This document shows positions 24,264 through 33,681 of a stretch of 64,000 nt of DNA, in pieces. The translations under genes and the position numbers were made by a program. Origin of the DNA: Pseudomonadota bacterium (GTDB lineage: Bacteria; Myxococcota_A; UBA9160; SZUA-336); NCBI GenBank assembly GCA_003247575.1, contig QJZC01000053.1, forward strand, positions 1 to 64,000, in the 5' to 3' direction. Position 1 is the stretch's first letter, and every line of letters starts with the position of its first letter. Under the pieces are notes generated by a model. That model made no database searches, was not told the origin of the DNA, and worked only from the letters and a program-made list of their open reading frames with translations.

Positions 24264-27200
24264 AGTTCTTCCATGGCTCCATCGAGCGCCCGCTGCCCGT
24301 CTATCTCGTGGGCCTGCTGCTGATCTTCTTCGGGCTGTGGACCTTGTTCGAGCTCCCCGTGACCCGTGCCCCGAGCATTCGCGCGCCGTTTTCGATGGTC
24401 GTGGTGCCCTACGTGGGAGCCACACCGGACGAGGTCGAATCCGAGGTCACGCTGGATCTCGAAGAAGAGCTCGTTCAGGTAGACGACCTGCGACACATCA
24501 ACGCAGTCTCCACCGAAGGCAGCTCCGTGGTCTTCATGGAGTTCGAGGATCGCACCGACCTGGATGAGGCCCTGCGCCAGGTACGCACCGCCGTCGACCG
24601 AGCCGAAGCCGAGTTCGAGGATGAGGTCGAGGTCCCCGTGGTCCAGGAGATGAGCACGGACGACGAGCCGATCCTGTCGTTCGTCATCAGCGGAGGGATC
24701 GGCCCCGCTCGCCTTCGCCAGATCGCCGAGGACCTGCGACCGGACCTCGAAGCCGTAGAGGGCGTCAACGAAGTTCAAATTTTCGGAGGGTTCGAGCCAG
24801 AGGTGCGGATCTTCGCGGAGCCAGCGGTCCTCGCGGAGTACGGCCTCACCCTGGCAGAGCTCGCGAGCCGGGTGCGGCAACAGGCGCGCGCGGCTCCCGC
24901 AGGACAGCTGCGCGGAAACTCCGGAGACCGACTGGTCCGGGCGACCGGAGAGTTCGGCTCGCTCGATGAGATCCGCTCGATCGTGGTCGCCAATGAAGGA
25001 GCGGGCGCCGTCACCTTGGGCGACATCGCGCAGGTCTCTCTGCACCACAAGCGTCGCGAGAGCTACTCGTCGCTCAACGGCGAACCCAGCGTCACCTTGA
25101 TCGCCAAACGCAAGCCGGACGTGAACACGGTGGACACCGTCGAGAAGCTCAAGGCGATCGCCTTCGAGCGCAGTCTGACGTTTCCTCCCGGAGTTCGACT
25201 CACTCCCACACAGGATGCCTCGATTGCCATCGGACGCATGCTGGAGCAGCTCGGGACCAGCGCCGCCCTGGGCCTGATCCTGCTCATGGTCGTGCTGATG
25301 GTTTCGTTCGGGTGGCGTCAGGCTCTTCTCGTAGCGAGCGTGCTGCCCTTCTCGCTGCTGGTCACCTTCATCGGACTCTTCATCTTCGACATGTCGATCT
25401 CGAACATGTCGATCTTCTCACTGATCCTGGTGCTCGGGCTGGTGGTCGATGGAGCGCTGATCGTAGCCGAGGCCATTCACGCGGAGGTCGAGGACGGGTT
25501 CCCGCCCATGCAGGCCGCAACCCGCGGCATTCAGCGCGTCGGCATGGCGGTGCTCTCTGCCGACATCACGACCATCTCGGCCTTCTTTCCGATGGTGCTG
25601 ATGATCGGGATCATGGGCCAGTTCATGTCCGTCATGCCGAAGGTGGTCGTATTCGCGATCACGGGCTCGATCTTCGTGGACCACTTCTTGATCCCCGCGG
25701 TCGCTGCGCGCATGAAGCACATCGATGCACACCGCCACCGAATCGGGACCGGCGAGGAGATCCAGCGCAGCCGCTTCATGCGCGTCATGCGCCCTTTCTA
25801 CCAGCGAACGCTCGATCGTTGCCTGCAACGCCCTACACTCCTGTTGAGTAGCTGTGCGATCAGCTTCGTCGTAGCCATCTCGCTGATCGTCACGGGCGTG
25901 ATTCCGTCCATCTTCATGCCGACGACGGATCGCGGACGCATCATCGCGCGCTTCGCCTCGCCGCTCGGAACGCCACTGGCGGAAACGAATCGCATCGGAG
26001 AGCTGCTCACGGGCGAGCTCGATGGCATGGAGGAAGTGGACCACTTCGTCCTGACGGCCGGCACCGGTGGCGGGGCGAACCCGTTCGGGATGGGTAGGGA
26101 ACGGTCCGGACCGGAGCGCGGCACCCTCACCATCGAGCTGCTTCCGGCGTCGGAACGAGAGCGCTCGCAGTCGGAGATCGCCGAGTATCTCCGCACGCGC
26201 TTCGCGCGTTACGCGGGGCTCGCGATCGAGGTGGAGGAGCTCTCCGAGGGCGGCCCCGTCGGCGAGGCCTTGTCGCTGCGCGTACGGGGGCCCCGCTTCG
26301 ACGACGTCGTCGTTGCTGCGCGCAGTGTCGAAGAGATGGTCAAGGGGATCGAAGGGGCGCGCGACGTCAACGTAGACTACGAGCGGAGCAACCCCGAGCT
26401 CCGCATCGAGGTAGACAGGGCCCTGGCCAGCTCGGAGTTCTCGCTCACCCCCCAGGACGTGTCACAAGCACTGCTGATCGCAACGGTCGGTGTCGAAGTC
26501 GGACGCATGTGGGTAGGAGACGAACGCGTAGACCTGCGACTCAGCGCCCCCGAGGACTACTCGGAGGAGCTCGACCGAGTCCGCGAGCTTCCGCTGCGTG
26601 CAGGCGACCGCAGCCTGATTCCGCTCGGGACACTCGCCAACGTAGACTTCGACTTCTCGCCCAAGGCACTGACTCGCTACGATTCGCAGCGATCGATCAC
26701 GATCACGGCTGAGGCCCGACCGGGCTACGACACGGTCGCCCTGACCAGCGGGGCGACCGCCGGGCTCGCGCAGCTCGACCTCCCCGACGGAGTCAACGTC
26801 GCCTTCGGGGGACAGACGGAGGAGCGTGCCCGCTCTCTCGGCAGTCTGAGCGATGCACTCGGATGGGGCCTACTGCTGATCTTCATCGTGATCTCGGTAC
26901 AGTTCAACTCGATCGTCCAGCCCTTCATCGTGTTGCTGTGCATCCCTCTCTCGATCGTCGGAGTCGCTCTGGGCCTCTTGGCGACGGGAACGCCGTTCAG
27001 CTTCAGCGTATTCATCGGGGTCGTGTCACTGACGGGGATCGTGGTCAACGATGGCATCGTGATGGTGGATGGCATCAACCAGTATCGTGAGGCCGGCGTG
27101 CCCCTGCGACGAGCGGTCCGCGAAGCATCGCTACGGCGCCTGCGACCGGTCCTGCTCACCACCATCACGACGGTCGCCGGAATCTTCCCCCTCACCCTCA

Positions 27201-27439
27201 ACCTGACGGAGGGCGGCGAGTTCTGGGTCCCGCTGGGCATCGCCATCATCTCGGGCCTGCTGGTCGCCTCGGGGCTGACCCTCTTCGTCGTCCCGGTCAT
27301 GTACTGGCTGATCGAAGGCCGCCTACGCCTGCACTGGACGCTCTTCAACCGCAAGCGCCGCAGCCGGACTACACCCTCCCTGGTGGGTGCGAGCGTCGCC
27401 ACGGCTGCTGGCACAGCCCAGCTGCAGAGTGAGACCTAG
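24260..27439 (+). CDS. RND efflux permease
   Basis: A 1059-aa resistance-nodulation-division permease, the proton-driven inner-membrane pump of a tripartite efflux system. It has 12 expected membrane helices in two halves, each followed by a large periplasmic loop. The first half carries the TM4 motif GLVVDGALIVAEA, where only one of the paired Asp residues of AcrB-type pumps is kept (the second is Gly). Later GIVVNDGIVMVDGI and the multi-helix C-terminus are typical. Substrates could be drugs, lipids or metal chelates; the sequence does not decide. Its last four bases overlap the convergent HIT gene. Confidence 0.92.
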   Translation: MKFFHGSIERPLPVYLVGLLLIFFGLWTLFELPVTRAPSIRAPFSMVVVPYVGATPDEVESEVTLDLEEELVQVDDLRHINAVSTEGSSVVFMEFEDRTDLDEALRQVRTAVDRAEAEFEDEVEVPVVQEMSTDDEPILSFVISGGIGPARLRQIAEDLRPDLEAVEGVNEVQIFGGFEPEVRIFAEPAVLAEYGLTLAELASRVRQQARAAPAGQLRGNSGDRLVRATGEFGSLDEIRSIVVANEGAGAVTLGDIAQVSLHHKRRESYSSLNGEPSVTLIAKRKPDVNTVDTVEKLKAIAFERSLTFPPGVRLTPTQDASIAIGRMLEQLGTSAALGLILLMVVLMVSFGWRQALLVASVLPFSLLVTFIGLFIFDMSISNMSIFSLILVLGLVVDGALIVAEAIHAEVEDGFPPMQAATRGIQRVGMAVLSADITTISAFFPMVLMIGIMGQFMSVMPKVVVFAITGSIFVDHFLIPAVAARMKHIDAHRHRIGTGEEIQRSRFMRVMRPFYQRTLDRCLQRPTLLLSSCAISFVVAISLIVTGVIPSIFMPTTDRGRIIARFASPLGTPLAETNRIGELLTGELDGMEEVDHFVLTAGTGGGANPFGMGRERSGPERGTLTIELLPASERERSQSEIAEYLRTRFARYAGLAIEVEELSEGGPVGEALSLRVRGPRFDDVVVAARSVEEMVKGIEGARDVNVDYERSNPELRIEVDRALASSEFSLTPQDVSQALLIATVGVEVGRMWVGDERVDLRLSAPEDYSEELDRVRELPLRAGDRSLIPLGTLANVDFDFSPKALTRYDSQRSITITAEARPGYDTVALTSGATAGLAQLDLPDGVNVAFGGQTEERARSLGSLSDALGWGLLLIFIVISVQFNSIVQPFIVLLCIPLSIVGVALGLLATGTPFSFSVFIGVVSLTGIVVNDGIVMVDGINQYREAGVPLRRAVREASLRRLRPVLLTTITTVAGIFPLTLNLTEGGEFWVPLGIAIISGLLVASGLTLFVVPVMYWLIEGRLRLHWTLFNRKRRSRTTPSLVGASVATAAGTAQLQSET

Positions 27440-27864
27440 ACCGGGTCCTCAGCCAAGGACGCTCGGAGCTCGACCAGAAGCTTCTCGGCATCGGCAGCTG
27501 CCAGCGATCCCGACTTCCAGCCGACCCCCAAGCCACTCTGTTCGAAGCGGGGAATGATGTGGAAGTGCACGTGGAAGATCGCCTGGTGGGCCGGACGACC
27601 GTTGTTCTGCAGCACGTTGTAGTGCGTGCAGCCCGACGCCCGCATCACGGCGCGGCACAAGAAAGGCAGCACGCGGCCGATGGCTGCGGACGACTCCGGC
27701 GACAACTCGTGGAGGTACGCCACACGCTGCTTCGGGATGACCAAGGTATGCCCGTAGGACACCGGTTGGATGTCGAGCAACGCCAACACCAGATCGTCCT
27801 CGTACACGCGGTGACACGGGAGCTCGCCGTCGAGAATGCGCCCAAAGACCGTTGAATCCGACAT
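27436..27864 (-). CDS. HIT-family nucleotide hydrolase
   Basis: A 142-aa histidine-triad protein. The active site FHVHFHIIP gives H-x-H-x-H with the central nucleophilic His; VIPKQRVAYLHEL is the usual family strand. Members hydrolyse AMP-lysine-like phosphoramidates or dinucleotide polyphosphates. The start at 27864 (MSDSTVFGR) fits the family; the longer frame upstream is Arg/Ser-rich. No ribosome-binding site precedes it; a TATCCT box ends seven bases upstream. It is convergent with the pump and shares no obvious pathway. Confidence 0.9.
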   Translation of the reverse strand: MSDSTVFGRILDGELPCHRVYEDDLVLALLDIQPVSYGHTLVIPKQRVAYLHELSPESSAAIGRVLPFLCRAVMRASGCTHYNVLQNNGRPAHQAIFHVHFHIIPRFEQSGLGVGWKSGSLAAADAEKLLVELRASLAEDPV

Positions 27865-27871
27865 GCGGACG

Positions 27872-27877
27872 AGGATA
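27872..27877 (-). promoter_or_regulatory. TATCCT box 7 nt before ATG (leaderless -10 candidate)
   Basis: On the minus strand TATCCT ends seven bases before the HIT gene ATG (27864). No Shine-Dalgarno sequence intervenes. Only about 24 bases separate it from the 3' end of the PilZ gene, so the HIT gene appears to have its own promoter. Confidence 0.45.
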
Positions 27878-27901
27878 CCACGCCACACTAGCGCGCGAGG
27901 C

Positions 27902-28312
27902 CTAGCGACCTCGCGGTGTGCGGCGGTCGTCCGCGCGCTTGGATCCCCACGACACGATGCACGAGAGCACGGTCTGACGGAACAGTGCCGAGTCGTCGTA
28001 GAACTCCAGATTGATCGAGGCGGGCTCCTCGGTCTGGATCCCACGCACGATCGCGTGGGTCTGGACACGCGATGCCGTCCGGCCCAAAGGGAACTCCACG
28101 ACGACCGTAGAATCGATCGGCAGCTCCAGACCCATCGGAGTCGCAACGCTCATTCCGCCTTCGGAGATGTCCATCAGCTCGCAACGCTCACCGGGTCCGC
28201 TACCGTTGCGCGTCAGGCGAACGTAGAGGGCGTCTTCGTGACGGGCGAAGCGGCGACGGTCACCACCCGAACGTTCCGGCCAGAACTCGGTAGCGGGTGT
28301 CTTACCACTCAT
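27902..28312 (-). CDS. PilZ-domain cyclic-di-GMP receptor
   Basis: A 136-aa single-domain PilZ protein. The RxxxR motif is seen as DRRRFARHE (residues ~18-26) and the D/N-x-S-x-x-G motif as DISEGG (~48-53), which together bind cyclic-di-GMP. The rest is the six-strand barrel and a C-terminal helix. The start at 28312 (MSGKTPATEF) is preferred; the upstream frame is not protein-like. It probably couples cyclic-di-GMP to motility or envelope functions; the window also holds an EAL phosphodiesterase and a flagellar rod gene, both some distance away. Confidence 0.85.
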   Translation of the reverse strand: MSGKTPATEFWPERSGGDRRRFARHEDALYVRLTRNGSGPGERCELMDISEGGMSVATPMGLELPIDSTVVVEFPLGRTASRVQTHAIVRGIQTEEPASINLEFYDDSALFRQTVLSCIVSWGSKRADDRRTPRGR

Positions 28313-28632
28313 CGGGACGTGACTTTCATGAACTCGCCACTGATCGGCGTCCGAGGTCAACGCCTTGACGTACGATCGCGCGCTGGAGTCCAGACCGCAT
28401 GGCCGGCGCAGGGGACACGCGCTTCGGCTCGCTGACCAGGGTCGCGCGCGGGGTCGCGCCCATGAATCGCACATGGCCAGCGGCAGCTCCAGCGAGCGCG
28501 AGCTCGCGCCGATCCGCAACTCGCGGAGCGTGGCTGGCAATCCGCAAGCAGCTATCATGATGGCTGCTCGCGGCGCGTCGTCAGCGAACCTCTGGGACCT
28601 CATCTCAAACCAGGACGAAGGGAGACGGACGC
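28313..28632. other. Intergenic region upstream of glutamate dehydrogenase
   Basis: About 320 bases between the divergent PilZ and glutamate dehydrogenase genes. No coding frame is convincing. A TATCAT box (28553-28558) is a possible -10 for the dehydrogenase, about 75 bases before its start, without a good -35. No riboswitch-like structure was recognised. Confidence 0.35.
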
Positions 28633-29979
28633 ATGGCTAAGGTTCAGGAGCAGATCGAGAGCTTCTCACAAGGGCTGATTCGGCGGAATCCAGGCGAGCA
28701 CGAATTTCACCAGGCGGTCAACGAGGTCGCCGAGAACATCATTCCGTTTCTGCAGGACCGCCCTCACTATCAAGAAGCTCAGATCCTGGAGCGACTGACC
28801 GAGCCAGATCGAATCGTGATCTTCCGAGTGAGCTGGGAAGACGACGAGGGGAACGTACGGACCAACCGAGGCTACCGAGTACAGCACAGCAACTGCATCG
28901 GCCCGTACAAGGGCGGAATCCGCTTCCACCCCTCCGTGTCACTGAGCATCCTCAAGTTTCTCGCATTCGAGCAGACATTCAAGAACAGTCTGACCGGCTT
29001 GCCCATGGGCGGCGCCAAGGGCGGCTCCGACTTCAACCCGAAGGGAAGGTCCAACCGCGAGATCATGCGCTTCTGCCAAGCCTTCATGGCGCAGCTCTGG
29101 CATCACATCGGCCCCTATACCGACGTGCCGGCCGGCGACATCGGGGTGGGCGAGCGAGAGGTCGGCTTCATGTTCGGTCAGTACAAGCGACTGACCAACC
29201 AGTTCGTGGGAGCTCTGACCGGCAAGGCCCTGCACTTCGGCGGCAGCCTGATTCGAGCCGAAGCAACCGGCTACGGCACCGTCTACATGCTCGAAGACAT
29301 GCTGGCTCATCGGGGCGACAAGATCGCCGGCAAGACGGCCATCGTCTCCGGATCCGGAAACGTCGCTCAGTATGCGGCCGAGAAGCTGATCCAACTCGGC
29401 GCCAAGGTACTCACGTTGTCCGATTCCTCGGGTTTCATCTACGATCCCGACGGGATCACACAGGAGAAGCTCGACTACGTGAAGCACCTGAAGGGTGTAG
29501 AGAGAGGCCGCATCTCCGAGTACGCCGAGAAGTACAGTTGCGAGTTCCATGCCGACAAGCGTCCCTGGGGAGTCGAAGCTGCTCTCGCCCTCCCCTGCGC
29601 AACGCAAAACGAGATCAGCGCCGACGATGCGCGGCTACTGATCGAGAACGGCTGCATCGGTGTCTCCGAAGGCGCGAACATGCCCACCGAGAAGCAAGGC
29701 TGTGACTTCTTCGTAGAATCGAAGATCGCGTATGCTCCGAGCAAGGCAGCCAATGCGGGTGGGGTCGCGGTTTCGGGCCTCGAGATGACTCAGAACAGCA
29801 TGCGGTTGTCGTGGACGCGCGACGAGCTCGACCGACGCCTGCGCGACATCATGCGCGACATCCATCAGAAGTGCGTGCAGTACGGCACCGAGGGCGATCA
29901 CGTCAACTACGTCAAGGGAGCGAACATCGCAGGATTCATCAAGGTGGCAGACGCGATGATCTCGACCGGCATCCTCTGA
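28633..29979 (+). CDS. gdhA: NADP-type glutamate dehydrogenase
   Basis: A 448-aa hexameric-type glutamate dehydrogenase, which interconverts 2-oxoglutarate plus ammonia and glutamate. It has GPYKGGIRFHPSV, the catalytic-lysine block GLPMGGAKGGSDF (Lys129), DVPAGDIGVG with the substrate Asp, and GSGNVAQYAAEKL for the nucleotide. The length and the text EATGYGTVYML match the biosynthetic GdhA group of bacteria. Start: ATG after AAGGGAG. A GC-rich hairpin follows at 30043, between this gene and the TPP enzyme. Confidence 0.94.
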   Translation: MAKVQEQIESFSQGLIRRNPGEHEFHQAVNEVAENIIPFLQDRPHYQEAQILERLTEPDRIVIFRVSWEDDEGNVRTNRGYRVQHSNCIGPYKGGIRFHPSVSLSILKFLAFEQTFKNSLTGLPMGGAKGGSDFNPKGRSNREIMRFCQAFMAQLWHHIGPYTDVPAGDIGVGEREVGFMFGQYKRLTNQFVGALTGKALHFGGSLIRAEATGYGTVYMLEDMLAHRGDKIAGKTAIVSGSGNVAQYAAEKLIQLGAKVLTLSDSSGFIYDPDGITQEKLDYVKHLKGVERGRISEYAEKYSCEFHADKRPWGVEAALALPCATQNEISADDARLLIENGCIGVSEGANMPTEKQGCDFFVESKIAYAPSKAANAGGVAVSGLEMTQNSMRLSWTRDELDRRLRDIMRDIHQKCVQYGTEGDHVNYVKGANIAGFIKVADAMISTGIL

Positions 29980-30042
29980 AGCGCGATACGCCCGCGGAGC
30001 CGGATCGACATCTCACTCGAACCCCGAGCGAGCGACCCATCT

Positions 30043-30081
30043 CGGGGGCACGAGAGGCCGAAGCGCTCACTCGTGCCCCCG
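30043..30081 (+). terminator. GC-rich hairpin after gdhA
   Basis: The arms CGGGGGCACGAG (30043-30054) and CTCGTGCCCCCG (30070-30081) pair over 12 bases with a 15-base loop. There is no T run after it, so it is either a weak terminator or a leader structure for the next gene, whose ribosome-binding site begins about 18 bases later. Confidence 0.55.
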
Positions 30082-30111
30082 ACTCATCGATGTCAGGATA
30101 AGGAGCACAAG

Positions 30112-31773
30112 GTGAAGGCCTCCGACCTATTCGTCCGTTGCCTCGAAGCCGAGGGAATCACCCGAATTTTCGGCGTCCCTGGTGAAGAGAACGCCGACTT
30201 CATGATCTCGCTCGAAGACTCCGGTAAGATCCGCTTCGTCCTGTGCCGCCACGAGCAGGCCGCTGCGTTCATGGCCGAAGTTCACGGACGCCTGACCGGC
30301 GAGCCGGGGGTCTGCTTGGGAACGCTCGGGCCCGGCGCCACCAATCTGATCACGGGTGTCGCCGACGCCAACATGGATCGAGCGCCCCTCCTCGTGCTGA
30401 CAGGGCAGGCGGACAGCAAGCGACTGCACAAGGAGAGCCATCAGGCGATGGACGTCGTGAGCATGTTCAAGCCAGTCACCAAGTGGGCCCAGCCGATCTG
30501 GCATCCGAACAACATTCCCGAAGTCATCCGCAAGGCGGTCAAGCTGGCGACCACGGAGAAGCCGGGGGCTTGTCACATCGAGCTGGCCGAAGACATCGCC
30601 AAGGCACAGGTCGACACAGGGGTGGCACCCCTCGAACCGGTGCGCCTACGGCGCCCAGTGCCGGATGACAAGATCGTCGATCAGGCCTGGGAGATGATCC
30701 GCAGCGCGAAGTGCCCCATCGTCATCGCCGGAAACGGTGCGATTCGAAAACGCGCGAGCAAGCAGCTGCGTCGCTTCGTGGAAGCGACGGGCATCGGAGT
30801 CGCCAGCACGTTCATGGCCAAGGGGTGCGTGGACATGGACTCCCCCCAGTGTCTCTTCACCGTAGGGCTGCAAGCTCGAGATCACGTCACCTACGCGATC
30901 GACGCGGCCGACCTCGTGATCTGCATCGGCTACGACATGGTGGAGTATCACCCGCGCCTGTGGAATGCGGGATCTGCGAAGAAGATCATCCACATCGATT
31001 TCCTGCCAGCAGAGATCGACCGGGACTATCACGTCGACGTCGACATCGTCGGCGACCTCTCCCATGCTCTGTGGATGCTGAACGAGCGCGTCGCCGCGCT
31101 CGATCGCCCGCTCGAATTCGACCTGCGCATCCAGGAAGCCACGCGACGGGAAATGTTGCAGGAGCTCGAGGAATACGCCGACGACGACACCTCTGGCTCG
31201 ATCCGCCCACAGAAGGTGCTGTGGGACGTACGCAAGGTCATGGGCCCAGACGACATCGTCCTGTCGGACGTGGGAGCGCACAAGATGTGGATCGCGCGCT
31301 ACTACCACTGTCACGAGCCCAATACCTGCCTGATTCCGAATGGATTCTGTTCGATGGGCTTCGCGCTTCCCGGCGCGATCTCGGCCCAGCTGGTCCACCC
31401 GGAGCGCCGCGTGCTCGCCATCTGCGGCGATGCCGGGTTCCTGATGAACGTCCAGGACATGGAGACCGCCCGGCGCTGCGACACCCCCATCGTCGTCATG
31501 GTGTGGGAAGACGGCGGCTACGGCCTGATCGAGTGGAAGCAGCAGAACGAGTTCGGCAGGCACGTCGATCTGAGCTTCGGAAACCCCGACTTCCTGAAGC
31601 TGGCCGACGCGTTCGGCTGGAACGGCTACCGGGTCGAGAAGAGCTCGGACCTGGCCAGCTCGCTCGAGCACGCGTTCCAGGCGGGCGGCCCGAGCCTCGT
31701 GGTTCTGCCCATCGACTACCGCGAAAACGCAAAGCTGACGGAGCGGCTCGGCAACATCGAGTGTCCGATCTGA
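30112..31773 (+). CDS. TPP-dependent acetolactate-synthase-like enzyme
   Basis: A 553-aa thiamine-diphosphate enzyme of the acetolactate synthase/pyruvate oxidase superfamily. It has the catalytic Glu in CRHEQAAAFMAE, the GPGATNLITG loop, a central Rossmann domain, and the TPP/Mg motif beginning CGDAGFLMNVQDMETA. Acetolactate synthase would join two pyruvates (or pyruvate and 2-oxobutyrate). No small regulatory subunit gene adjoins, and an aldehyde dehydrogenase follows after 25 bases, so a catabolic or decarboxylating role is as likely as branched-chain amino acid synthesis. Start: GTG at 30112, preceded by AAGGAG; the frame open to 30073 has no such site. Confidence 0.85.
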   Translation: MKASDLFVRCLEAEGITRIFGVPGEENADFMISLEDSGKIRFVLCRHEQAAAFMAEVHGRLTGEPGVCLGTLGPGATNLITGVADANMDRAPLLVLTGQADSKRLHKESHQAMDVVSMFKPVTKWAQPIWHPNNIPEVIRKAVKLATTEKPGACHIELAEDIAKAQVDTGVAPLEPVRLRRPVPDDKIVDQAWEMIRSAKCPIVIAGNGAIRKRASKQLRRFVEATGIGVASTFMAKGCVDMDSPQCLFTVGLQARDHVTYAIDAADLVICIGYDMVEYHPRLWNAGSAKKIIHIDFLPAEIDRDYHVDVDIVGDLSHALWMLNERVAALDRPLEFDLRIQEATRREMLQELEEYADDDTSGSIRPQKVLWDVRKVMGPDDIVLSDVGAHKMWIARYYHCHEPNTCLIPNGFCSMGFALPGAISAQLVHPERRVLAICGDAGFLMNVQDMETARRCDTPIVVMVWEDGGYGLIEWKQQNEFGRHVDLSFGNPDFLKLADAFGWNGYRVEKSSDLASSLEHAFQAGGPSLVVLPIDYRENAKLTERLGNIECPI

Positions 31774-31798
31774 CCGGCGACGTGAAGGAGAACAGCCG

Positions 31799-33223
31799 AT
31801 GCAGGATCAGTACCCTCTCTACCTCGCAAATCGACCGGAGGCTCCGAACCACGATCTCGAGGTGATCGACAAGTACACCGGAGAGGTCGCCACACGCGTG
31901 CCGCTAGCGGACCCGAGTTTGATCGATCGCGCGATCGAGCAAGCCGTCGCGGCCGAGGCCCCGTGCCGAGAGCTCCCAGCGTACGCGAGACAGGAGATTC
32001 TGAATCACTGTATCCGGCGCTTCGAGCAACGCTTCGACGAGCTGGCGCTGGCGCTCTGCATCGAAGCAGGCAAGCCGATCCGCGACGCGCGCGGTGAAGT
32101 CACACGCCTGATCGACACCTTCCGCATCGCAGCCGAGGAGGCGGTTCGTATCTACGGCGAGGTCATGCCGATGGATATCAGCCCTCGCGCGCGCAGCTAC
32201 CGCGGTATGTGGAAGCGCGTGCCGATCGGTGCTTGCTCCTTCATCAGCCCCTTCAACTTCCCGCTCAATCTGACGGCGCACAAGGTGGCCCCTGCGATCG
32301 CGGCCGGCTGCCCCTTCGTACTCAAGCCGGCCAGCGCGACCCCGGTGGGCGCACTGATCATCGGCGAGATCCTCGCCGAGACGGAGCTACCCACAGGAAC
32401 CTTCTCGATCCTGCCTGCCAGCCGGGCCGGCGCCGACCGATTCACGACGGACGAACGTCTCAAGCTACTGTCCTTCACCGGCTCGCCGGGGGTCGGCTGG
32501 GATCTGAAGGCGCGCGCTGGCAAGAAGAAGGTGGTGCTCGAGCTCGGGGGGAACGCGGCCGTCGTGGTAGATGCCGATGCAGACATCGACGATGCGACCG
32601 CGCGCATCCTCTTCGGCGCCTACTACCAGTCGGGACAGAGCTGCATCAGCGTGCAACGAATCCTGGTTCACGAGTCGATCTACGATCGCTTCGCGGCAAA
32701 GCTCGCTGCGCAGGTCGCCGAGCTCGCCATGGGGGATCCGAAGCAGGAGGAGACCTTCATCGGCCCCATGATCTCGGCCAAGGAGGCAGAGCGCGTCGAG
32801 AGCTGGATCCACGCGGCGACAGCGGCGGGGGCTCGCCTGCTGGCCGGCGGAAAGCGCGAAGGCTCGATGCTCGAGGCCACGCTGCTCGAGGACGTGCCAC
32901 TCGATCAACCCCTGTGTTGCGAGGAGGTCTTCGGCCCCGTGGCGATCTTAAGTCGCTTCTCGGACTTCGATCAGGCACTCGACTCGGTCAATCGCAGCAC
33001 ATTCGGTCTGCAGGCGGGCATCTTCACACGCGACATCTACAAGGCGCATCGCGCGTGGGACATACTCGAAGTCGGTGGAGTCGTCATCGGAGACGTCCCC
33101 TCCTTCCGCGTGGATCACATGCCCTACGGGGGCGTAAAGGACAGCGGCCTCGGCCGTGAGGGGATCCGCTTCGCGATCGAGGACATGACCGAGATTCGCT
33201 TGCTCGTCCTCCGGACGCCCTGA
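31799..33223 (+). CDS. NAD(P)-dependent aldehyde dehydrogenase
   Basis: A 474-aa aldehyde dehydrogenase oxidising an aldehyde to its acid. It carries SPFNFPLN, the cofactor-binding FTGSPGVGWDL, the general base Glu248 in LELGGNAAVV, the nucleophile Cys282 in GQSCISVQR, and MPYGGVKDSGLGREG near the end. The sequence resembles the lactaldehyde/glyceraldehyde-3-phosphate branch. Start: ATG after GAAGGAGAACAG. It is 25 bases after the TPP enzyme, so the pair probably forms one operon: carboligation or decarboxylation to an aldehyde, then oxidation. The stop codon lies in the first unit of a short tandem repeat. Confidence 0.9.
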   Translation: MQDQYPLYLANRPEAPNHDLEVIDKYTGEVATRVPLADPSLIDRAIEQAVAAEAPCRELPAYARQEILNHCIRRFEQRFDELALALCIEAGKPIRDARGEVTRLIDTFRIAAEEAVRIYGEVMPMDISPRARSYRGMWKRVPIGACSFISPFNFPLNLTAHKVAPAIAAGCPFVLKPASATPVGALIIGEILAETELPTGTFSILPASRAGADRFTTDERLKLLSFTGSPGVGWDLKARAGKKKVVLELGGNAAVVVDADADIDDATARILFGAYYQSGQSCISVQRILVHESIYDRFAAKLAAQVAELAMGDPKQEETFIGPMISAKEAERVESWIHAATAAGARLLAGGKREGSMLEATLLEDVPLDQPLCCEEVFGPVAILSRFSDFDQALDSVNRSTFGLQAGIFTRDIYKAHRAWDILEVGGVVIGDVPSFRVDHMPYGGVKDSGLGREGIRFAIEDMTEIRLLVLRTP

Positions 33224-33282
33224 CGCAGGTTCCCCTGACGCGGACTCCCTGACCTGGATTCCCTGACCTGGATTCCCTGACC
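33218..33282. repeat. Degenerate 14-bp tandem repeat over the aldehyde dehydrogenase stop
   Basis: Units of the form CCCTGACnnGGnTT run from 33218: a first copy (33218-33231), a 15-base variant (33232-33246), two identical copies (33247-33260 and 33261-33274) and a partial copy. The TGA in the first unit is the stop codon of the aldehyde dehydrogenase, so slippage there would change its C-terminus. Confidence 0.75.
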
Positions 33283-33306
33283 GCCGCCGCGGGCGCAGCT
33301 GGGGGA

Positions 33307-33681
33307 TCAGCTCATCTCGCGCTGCTGGTCCAAGAACAGCACGTTTCCGTCGGGATCCTGGAACATGGCGAGAGATCCCCCCCATGCCTGGCGCGTCGGC
33401 GGCATGCTGAATTCCACGCCACTCCGACTCAGCTCGGCGTAGGCTTGCTCGAGGTCTGGGACCACCACGCCAATCCCCGTATGGCGCCCCACCAACACGG
33501 CCTCCTGGGAGCGGGGCTCGACACGCGCAACGGCCAGCCCCACCCCGTTCGCATCGAACGAAGCATGTCCGAGCTCCTCGTCGACGAAGCCCAGCTCGAA
33601 CCCCAACCGGTCCCGATAGAACTCGATCGCGCCCTCGAAGTCGAACACGTACACGGTCACATACCAAACGCGCGCCTTCAT
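33307..33681 (-). CDS. VOC/glyoxalase-like protein
   Basis: A 124-aa vicinal-oxygen-chelate fold protein. It has YVFDFEGAIEFYRDRLGFEL and the closing block FQDPDGNVLFLDQ. Metal ligands can be proposed (an acidic residue in the last strand), but the first His of classic glyoxalases is replaced by Thr in VTVYV, so catalysis is uncertain. The ATG overlaps the stop of the adenine methyltransferase gene by four bases (ATGA), an odd operon partner. A resistance or isomerase role cannot be told. Confidence 0.85.
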   Translation of the reverse strand: MKARVWYVTVYVFDFEGAIEFYRDRLGFELGFVDEELGHASFDANGVGLAVARVEPRSQEAVLVGRHTGIGVVVPDLEQAYAELSRSGVEFSMPPTRQAWGGSLAMFQDPDGNVLFLDQQREMS

